Source of the DNA: a virus | Length of the DNA: 20,874 nucleotides | Direction: 5' to 3' (one strand) | IMG/VR virus record: IMGVR_UViG_3300042335_000165 | Span: 1-20,874 of that record | Part shown: positions 20,546-20,874 of the stretch, piece by piece | How positions within the stretch are numbered: the first letter of the stretch is position 1 | Layout: each line of letters begins with the position of its first letter | Program-made: the position numbers and the translations under genes | Notes under the pieces: model-generated | What the model saw: the letters and a program-made list of their open reading frames with translations, nothing else | Told to the model about the DNA's origin: nothing | The model's database searches: none

Positions 20546-20874
20546 CATTTACAGAATATTTAAAATCCATTAACGCCTGCTCCGATGCAATTGAGTGGGC
20601 AGAAAGTAAAACAGTCGAAGAGGTTGTCGCTACCTGCCACCGCGGCGATTGGTTGCTGTGGCTCGCATATAAATGCGACATCGGACTGCAACCATTAACA
20701 CTTGCAAAAGGGCACTGCGCCAACACCGTTAGGCACTTGATGAATGACGATAGAAGCCTTAAAGCAGTTGACACTGCGATTGCTTTTGGCGAAGGCAGGG
20801 CAACACGCGAGGAGTTAGATGCTGCCTATGCCGCTGCCTATGCCGCTGCCTATGCCGCTGTCGATGCCGCTGCC
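20542..20874 (+). CDS. Imm5-like protein with Ala/Tyr repeats (partial, 3' end outside window)
   Basis: The visible 111 residues read MTFTEYLKSINACSDAIEW, then CHRGDWLLWLAYKCD, LTLAKGHCANTVRHLMNDDR and AIAFGEGRATREELDAAYAA. The pattern A-C-x-x-A, G-D-W-L-L-W, C-A-x-x-V-x-x-L-M-x-D-x-R-S followed by a run of Ala-rich repeats is one I associate with a phage and bacterial family linked to the putative immunity protein Imm5; the link is from memory. The end contains a 12-base tandem repeat. The gene starts in an ATGA overlap and runs off the window. Its biochemical role is unknown. Confidence 0.7.
   Translation, partial: MTFTEYLKSINACSDAIEWAESKTVEEVVATCHRGDWLLWLAYKCDIGLQPLTLAKGHCANTVRHLMNDDRSLKAVDTAIAFGEGRATREELDAAYAAAYAAAYAAVDAAA
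20821..20874 (+). repeat. 12-bp tandem repeat coding Ala-Ala-Tyr-Ala
   Basis: The unit GCTGCCTATGCC occurs three times exactly (20821-20856), then once as GCTGTCGATGCC, then half a unit to the window edge. It keeps the frame of the Imm5-like gene, so copy-number change would lengthen or shorten the protein in steps of four residues. Confidence 0.85.

Noticed and set aside
1-20874. tRNA genes, CRISPR arrays, insertion sequences, attachment sites
   Set aside because: I saw no cloverleaf-type sequence, regularly spaced repeats, transposase or integrase; the only clear tandem repeat is the coding one at the right end.

Overview
The window looks like the structural and lysis region of a tailed phage (siphovirus type) or prophage that infects a member of the Bacteroidota. 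All credible genes lie on the + strand and are tightly packed, many with ATGA or TAATG start-stop overlaps. The host inference rests on three things. Start codons mostly lack Shine-Dalgarno sequences and follow A/C-rich leaders. Three sites match the Bacteroidota -7 promoter element TAnnTTTG. Several structural proteins resemble families I know from Bacteroidota phages. GC content is roughly 50%, so a low-GC Flavobacterium host is less likely than a mid-GC lineage, but this is only a guess. No terminase, integrase or replication gene is present here.

Layout. Positions 1-6491 form a tail block: the end of an unknown gene, a tail-assembly chaperone with a probable -1 frameshift at a run of nine T, a gp10-like connector/tail component, two large tail proteins (one hub-like) and the tape measure. 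Positions 6506-9286 form the head block: XkdF-type prohead protease, probable scaffold, major capsid protein, a terminator, the probable tail tube protein and a second, stronger terminator. Positions 9378-11260 hold two likely accessory genes: a glycosyltransferase and an Ig-like/DUF1566 protein. Positions 11247-14404 hold a portal with a long C-terminal extension (HTH-like plus MuF-like parts) and two neck/completion proteins. Positions 14430-17028 hold a small structural protein, a large modular fibre protein and a small conserved protein. Positions 17009-18981 form a lysis cassette: three-TM holin, metallophosphoesterase, T7-lysozyme-like amidase and a one-piece spanin. From about 18982 onward the style changes to an AT-rich spacer with a promoter and palindrome, followed by a row of small genes of unknown function. 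The last of these is an Imm5-like protein with Ala/Tyr repeats that runs off the window.

How it works together. Protease, scaffold, capsid protein and portal build the prohead. The connector proteins close the neck. Chaperone, tape measure, tube and hub build the tail. The fibre protein, and perhaps the DUF1566 protein, contact the host. Holin, amidase and spanin disrupt the inner membrane, peptidoglycan and outer membrane in turn.

The most notable points are the frameshifted chaperone, a GTGGTATTTA motif found just before five late genes, a promoter-like site inside a terminator ahead of the glycosyltransferase, the portal fusion, and the phosphoesterase inside the lysis cassette.
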